Of a stretch of 64,000 nt of DNA, positions 58,709 to 64,000 are shown in pieces. Made by a program: the position numbers and the translations under genes. Below the pieces are notes generated by a model that was not told the origin of the DNA, searched no databases, and worked only from the letters and a program-made list of their open reading frames with translations. Source of the DNA: Euphorbia lathyris (lineage: Eukaryota; Streptophyta; Magnoliopsida; Malpighiales; Euphorbiaceae); the NCBI RefSeq assembly GCF_963576675.1, contig NC_088918.1, forward strand, positions 55,261,501-55,325,500. The letters run 5' to 3'. Positions within the stretch are counted from its first letter, which is position 1. Each line of letters starts with the position of its first letter.

Positions 58709-60358
58709 AGGATTCTATGTATTTCAGTTTTAGTAGACTTCTCTATAGAAGTTTCAATTTCTTCGAGGTGACAAAAATACACACGATTCGATTACATGAC
58801 ACGAAATCGATGCATAATTTTAGTATTTGAGTTTAGCTTAATAGTAATGTGTCATTTTTGGGTTGACACCGAAAGTTTTGGGTTGGGTTAAGGTTGACAT
58901 GCAACAGACTTTTAAATGATTACTATTAACATATTAATCCAAAAATGACATAAAATATTTCAAATAACACCATATCCTCCTATATTTTTAAAATTACATA
59001 TGACTCGGAAATACGATATGAAATTGACAGTAACCCGATTAGGTTAGCACAATGTTGGCAAAAAAGTTCTTGAAGTGGGTTGGGTTGACTCATTTGGTAC
59101 TAACGCAAAATTGGTACGATACGAACACGATACAAACCAGATAATTACCACCTCTAAATTGACAGTATTGTTGTTGTTTGCTACTTTAGAGAGCGTTACA
59201 GAAAATAAGGCAAGGTTATTCCTTCTCAAACCAGTGCTCTTAGGAATGTTTTTATTTCATTTTGGGCTTTCTTTCGGGTGGTGTGGTTATGCTGGTTGCT
59301 GAGCATGTATGATGAAGAAAATGGGGTTTATTAGGCATCGTCCTTAAGGATTCGGCCTTTGTAGATACTGGGCTAGTAAGATAGAGGAAAAGGAAAGAAT
59401 AATTCTACAAAGTTTTTTTAATGAGAGATGATGGTTAGTGTTGAATTTATAGTATAAGAGGTTTTTTTAATGAAAAATGAGGTTTAGTGTTGAATTTATA
59501 GTTGAAATGAATAATTATTGGCGTTTGGAATTTTAAACTCATTCAAAAATATTACCGTTATTTAACTTTGTGGTTCAAATATTCTTACAGTTTTGTTTTA
59601 AAAAGAATCAACAATTAATGTATTTTTTTATATTAACTTTTTTTTTAAATTACTATTTTTATATATGTGACGCGTGCAATATACGTACCACGTGCAGGCG
59701 CTCCAACACCTTCAAAAGTAAAACCACCTCATTAACACTCCATTATAATTGTTCCAACACTACATTTTCAAATAGGTAAAACACAAAGTAGGAAAAAAAA
59801 CTTTACCCATCTTAATGTGTAAAAATAAAAAATTTGTAAAATTTTCTCCAACATGATCCATATGATGTATGTAAGCACACATATTATCAATACTTTAATT
59901 ATATTTAACTTTCTTTCAACCTTCTTTCAACCCTTGCTAACTTTGATTATCAATACTTTTATGAATTTTAGTTCGACAATTGAGAATTTGGCGTTTTAGT
60001 GTATTGTTTATTTGGAACCTGAGAATAATATTGGGTAAATTTATCTTGATTGTGCTCCATCGAAAAAATAATATGCAATGGAAAAGAAGAAGATTTATTA
60101 TAAAAGATTCCACCACAAAACTTCTTAATATGTGCAACACTAGATGTGTTGCATGTGGCGTGTGTATTACACGCGCTACATGCAAGCGCTCCAATGCCTA
60201 ATACTATATTGGGTAAATTTATCTTGATTGTGCTCCATTAAAAAAACAATATACAATGAAAAATTAGAGAGAATAAGAGATTTTTGTAATGAAAAATAAT
60301 GGCCAGTCTTGAATTTATAGTTGAAATTAATAATTTTTACCGTTTGAAATTTATAGAT
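58511..60358. other. Non-coding AT-rich sequence
   Basis: It holds a (TA)n run (58658-58705), an imperfect inverted repeat around TGTCATTTTTGG (58848-58965) and several diverged duplicated blocks. No gene recognised. Confidence 0.4.
58658..58705. repeat. (TA)n microsatellite
   Basis: About 48 bp of TA dinucleotides. Confidence 0.95.
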
Positions 60359-60360
60359 TC
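59410..60360. repeat. Diverged duplicated blocks
   Basis: TTGAATTTATAGTTGAAAT(G/T)A recurs near 59435, 59485 and 60310. TTGGGTAAATTTATCTTGAT recurs at about 60031 and 60210. GC(A/G)...GCGCTCCAA(C/T) recurs at 59692 and 60184. The blocks suggest a tandem or nested duplication of a small element next to the truncated gypsy. Confidence 0.6.
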
Positions 60361-61989
60361 ATTCCCTTAGTGTAGCCATCAAACCTGTTACTTCATTTAC
60401 TGCTAACTGCACATCCATGGCTCGCATCTCCACTAGTGAATTCAAACTATAACTGTTCATACTAGCCACAATATCAACACTCTTTCTGCTCAACGCATCT
60501 GCAACCACATTAGCCTTTCCTGGATGGTAATCTATTGTACAATCATAATCTTTTAATAGCTCAATCCATCTCCTTTGTCTTAGGTTCAGTTCCTTTTGTG
60601 TAAAGATGTACTTCAAACTCTTGTGATCAGTGAGAATCTGAAATGTCTCCCCATATAGGTAATGTCTCCATACCTTCAATGCATGGATGAATGCTGCCAA
60701 CTCTAAGTCATGTGTGGGGTAATTCATCTTATGAGGTCTCAGTTGCCTAGAAGCATATGCAATGACTTTCCCATTTTGCATTAGAACACATCCCAAACCT
60801 TGTCCCGAGGCATCTGTATAAACAACAAAGCCACCACCTTCAGATGGTAACACTAACACTGGTGCAGAAGTCAATCTCTTCTTTAGTTCCTCAAAGCTTT
60901 GGTGACATTTATCATTCCATTGGAATACAACTCCTTTTCTTAGCAATTTAGTTAATGGACCTGCAATCAGAGAAAAACCCTCTACAAATCTCTTGTAATA
61001 ACCAGCTAACCGAAGAAAACTCCTAAGCTCTGTAACGTTCTTTGGCGGTTCCCATTCATCAATAGCTTTAATTTTGGAAGGGTCGGGTTGAACCCCTTCA
61101 CCTGACACCACATGACCAAGGAATACAAGTTCATCCATTCAAAATTCACATTTGCTCAGCTTTGCATACATCTGATTATCTTTCAAAATTTTCAAAACAA
61201 TTCTCAAATGTTGTTCATGCTCACCCACAGCCCTTGAGTACACTAGGATATCATCAATGAACACCACAACAAACTTATCTAGATGTGGCTGAAAAGTCTT
61301 GTTCATTAATGCCATGAAAGTTGCAGGAGCATTAGTCAAGCCAAAAGGCATCACAAGAAACTCAAAATGATCATACCTTGTACGAAAAGCAGTTTAGGTA
61401 TGTCAGCTTCTGCAACTCTCAACTGCCAATAGCCCGATCTTAGATCAATCTTTGAAAAATGACGAGCTCATCTAAGCTGATCTAGCAAATCATCAATCCG
61501 AGGCAATGGATACTTGTTTTTCACTGTCATTCTATTTAATTATCTGTAATCGATACACAGTCGCATACTACCATCTTTCTTCTTCACAAATAATACAGGT
61601 GCTCCCCACAATGAAGTACTAGGTCATATAAACCCCTTCTCAAGTAGTTCTTCTATTTGTTTCTTCAATTCTTGTAATTCCATTGGAGCCATTCTATATG
61701 GAGCAATTGATATAGGAGATACTCCTGGCATGGTCTCAATAGGAAAATCAATCTCCCTATGAGGTGGTAATCCTGGTAGTTCATCTACGAATACATCTGC
61801 AAAATCTCTCACCACTGGAATATTCTCCAATTTGCCTCTATCCTCCCCAGTGTCCACAACATGAGCTAAATATGCCTCACACCCATTTCTAATCCATCTG
61901 ATTGCTTGAATTGCAGATATTAAACAAGACGGCACAACCTTTCTCTCCCCAATAAATAACACAGTTGATTCTGAATTAAAATGTAACAC
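60359..61989 (-). pseudogene. Reverse transcriptase and RNase H of the truncated gypsy
   Basis: RT begins in 61989-61624 (LPPHREIDFPIETMPGVSPI) and continues through a heavily stopped stretch (61623-61355) to [19 protein letters not shown] and [11 protein letters not shown] (61354-61139). A TGA splits it from 61138, where [20 protein letters not shown] and [16 protein letters not shown] follow. RNase H has [48 protein letters not shown] and VVADALSRK. The stops (TGA, TAA) mostly differ from CGA, CAA or TGG by a transition. The match ends with the ORF at 60359. Confidence 0.9.
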
Positions 61990-62445
61990 AACTTACTTTG
62001 AACAACAATCAACTTTAGCTTCATATTTACACAGCCAATCCATCCCCAAAATAATATCAAATTCTCTAAACCCCATAACTACTAAATCTATAGGGAACTC
62101 ACTTCCCCTCACTTTTATAGGACAATCTCTTAGAACTTGATTTACAATAACATTATTCCCAACTGGTAGGATAACTCCCACATCATATCCTAATGGTTCT
62201 ACCTTCCCATTTATTTTCAATATAAACTCAGGTGTTATGTATGAATGAGTGGATCCAGGGTCAATCAAAACAAAAGCTAAGGTATCAAGGATATAAATTG
62301 TACCGGATATAACCTCTGGTGCTATTTGAGCTTCACCCCTCGTCATATTGAAGGCTCTATTTCTTGGTAAATTTTGTGTCTGTCCACCCATAGGAGCATC
62401 ATGTCTACCCCCTCTACCTCCTCCTCGACCTCTGCCTCTATCCAC
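61990..62445 (-). pseudogene. Protease of the truncated gypsy
   Basis: The active site is LIDPGSTHSYITPEF; the usual chromovirus form is DSGATHSF, and the aspartate is kept. Then come DLVVMGFREFDIILGMDWL and a Cys pair. The Gly/Arg-rich RGRGRGGGRGGRHD stretch at the start links it to gag. Confidence 0.85.
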
Positions 62446-63685
62446 TCCAGCTGCACCACCTCCTATATTAGACTGAGGTTGAACTCTCTCTCCTCTATCA
62501 ACTAGTAAGGGACAATCATTACGATAATGGCCTGTTTCTCCACACTCAAAACATGTACCCTTCTTAAATGAACCATAACACTCTCATGTGTGAGATCGGC
62601 CACATCTGCCACAAACTAGGGAAGGTCCCCAACACTCACCTCTGTGTACCCATCCGCATGTCTGACAAGCAGGAAAAGATGTTGTTCTCGCTCCTCCTCT
62701 ATACCCACTATTAAACCAGCCACCTGAAAATCTGTTACTACCAACAGATGGAGCACTACTCAAAACATCTCCAAATCCGCCCCGTGATCTAGTCACACCA
62801 CGATGGATACTACTACTACCTCTAAATTGTTGAGAATAGCCTCTAGAAGAAACTGAGAATCCACCTCTCTTTGATGGCCTGCTAGATTGACCCTCTGTAT
62901 CAAATCTAGCCCTTTTGGTTACAAAAAGTTGTTTTCTATCTTTCACAATTTCCTCAGCTCTGAGTGCAGATTCTACTAACAACCTAAAGCTAGTTTCATG
63001 TGCATGAATCCCCATTCTAACATCTGGGTGTAGACCATGTTCGAACCTACGACATTTTGCTTCTTCTGTAGCCACATTTGCAGGTGCATATTTGGCTAAA
63101 GTGTTAAACTTAAGCTCGTATTCAGCCACAGACATATCCTCCTGCATAAGGGTCAAAAACTCTATTTTTTTCCTATCTTTATATATCATTGGCATGTATT
63201 TATTAGTGAACAACTTCTTGAAAATATCCCATGTTATTTCAGTTCTAATTCTTGTCCCTTTTATAGATCTCCACCATTCTAAAGCTTCTCTAGTGAAAAG
63301 ATTAGAAACATATTTGACTATTGAGTCTAGTCGACATTTTGTGTTCTCAAGAACATCTTCAATCTTGGCCCACCATTTATCAGCTATATCAGGATCTGTG
63401 CTACCCTCAAACTTTGTTGCACCCATCTTTTTAAGCCTTTCAAAAATTTTTATCAAAGACTGGCTCATCTCGACGAGCTTGAACACATGGCTGAGGCTAA
63501 CCTTGAGCCAAAGAGATTCCCATCATCTGTTCAAACTGGTTGTAACCCTGAGGATAACCTGCATGTTTTGAAGCTCCTATATGTTCTGAGTTCCCAGACA
63601 TATGAACATGACCAACTGAACCATGACTAGACACATTACCGGATTGTCCATTCTCACCATCAGACTCCATAACCCTACATGAAAC
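62446..63685 (-). pseudogene. gag of the truncated gypsy
   Basis: The open part 63486-62584 carries KFEGSTDPDIADKWWAKIED, EALEWWRSIKGTRI and FLTLMQEDMSVAEYELKFN, typical of the Retrotrans_gag domain. An Arg/Ser/Gly region and a Cys-rich stretch (CQTCGWVHRGEC) follow. A TGA near 62584 interrupts the chain right before the CCHC knuckle CFECGETGHYRNDC (about 62552-62511). The N-terminal 63 codons (63685 to about 63497) are separated by another stop. Confidence 0.87.
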
Positions 63686-64000
63686 TGTTGGTCCCTTATA
63701 ACGTGACAAGTTAGTTCCAAGGGGGGGGATAGGAACTATTTAAAATTTTGTTCATTAAGGCTGACTTCTTTTCTTATGAAAAGGTTTACACAGCATCACT
63801 AAGTAGATTCAAGACACAAGCTTAGTCAACTTGTGACTAAGTCTGCTACTTTACTTGAGTCAGGAAATATCACTTAGAGTCTATTCCTGAACTCAGCTTC
63901 TTAGTAAACTTTACTCAGCGTGAGTTCTTTACTTAGTCAGTTTTCATAGCAAGCAATATATATTAAAGGAGTTTAAGGGTTAGAAGGATATTACTCAGCA
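63686..64000 (-). repeat. Second copy of the SIRE-like copia LTR, running off the window
   Basis: TGTTGGTCCCTTATAACGTG begins exactly as at 28730, and the similarity continues to the window end at roughly 90% by eye. It interrupts the gypsy gag. Because no copia body lies to its left, it is either the 3' LTR of a minus-strand element extending right, or a solo LTR. Confidence 0.88.

Larger units (their letters stand above)
60359..63685 (-). mobile_element. Chromovirus-like Ty3/gypsy element, truncated at both ends
   Basis: It reads gag, protease, RT, RNase H on the minus strand and stops abruptly at 60359 after RNase H. No integrase, chromodomain or 3' LTR follows. At the 5' side the gag is cut by the copia LTR at 63686. 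The protease-RT linker and gag style (single CCHC knuckle, GRGRGGGRGG stretch) resemble Tekay/Del-type chromoviruses. Confidence 0.85.

Noticed and set aside
1..64000. tRNA, rRNA or CRISPR-like arrays
   Set aside because: None seen. The regular repeats present are microsatellites, transposon subterminal repeats and the Athila tandem repeats.

Overview
The window is repeat-rich nuclear DNA from a flowering plant, most likely a eudicot. It is AT-rich, its introns are GT-AG and 67-91 nt long, and almost everything recognisable belongs to plant transposon lineages: Athila- and Tat-type Ty3/gypsy, SIRE-like Ty1/copia, chromovirus-like gypsy, LINE, CACTA, hAT-like and MITEs. I found no intact single-copy host gene, rRNA, tRNA or CRISPR array. 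The species cannot be named from the sequence.

Left part (1-30074) is a four-level nest. A decayed minus-strand SIRE-like copia element (24405-30074) is broken in its reverse transcriptase by a plus-strand LTR (22430-24404). That LTR is in turn cut by an Athila-type element (1-22429, left LTR mostly outside the window). The Athila-type element carries a Tat-type element (7582-17487) inserted between its two post-pol ORFs, with TSD AATTC and two 479-bp LTRs. The Athila-type element has two paralogous post-pol ORFs (6523-7470, broken, and 18356-19576, intact). Each is preceded by a GC-rich hairpin, a second palindrome and a TATA box, and the same modules occur in U3 of its own LTR. The Tat-type element has gag, protease-RT-RNase H and a second RNase H plus integrase on the plus strand. 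A separate four-exon gene lies antisense between pol and the 3' LTR.

Middle part (30075-40521) is mostly non-coding AT-rich DNA holding small relics: a 189-bp dead LINE with perfect 15-bp target duplications, a short LTR relic, TA microsatellites, pieces of one or two LINEs (34586-36060 and 39205-39592) and a solo LTR with TSD TTTAC between them (36289-37903), and a MITE.

Right part starts with a CACTA element (40522-48999, minus strand) that has both classical genes, a TNPD/TNP2-like transposase (broken) and a TNPA-like gene, plus a perfect 66-bp inverted repeat upstream of the transposase. Then comes a small hAT-like element with 9-bp flanking repeats (49627-58501), split by a second CACTA element (50245-58457, TSD TGA). 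The second CACTA has captured host sequence: the end of an acyl-lipid delta-9 desaturase gene and a nearly complete non-specific lipid-transfer protein gene. The window closes with a 3'-truncated chromovirus-like gypsy (60359-63685, minus strand), interrupted by another copy of the same copia LTR seen at 28730.

Most pol genes carry nonsense codons explainable by C-to-T changes plus single-base indels, so the retroelements here are probably not autonomous. The sequences that stay open are the non-replicative extras: the second Athila post-pol ORF, most of the antisense gene in the Tat element, and the captured lipid-transfer gene.
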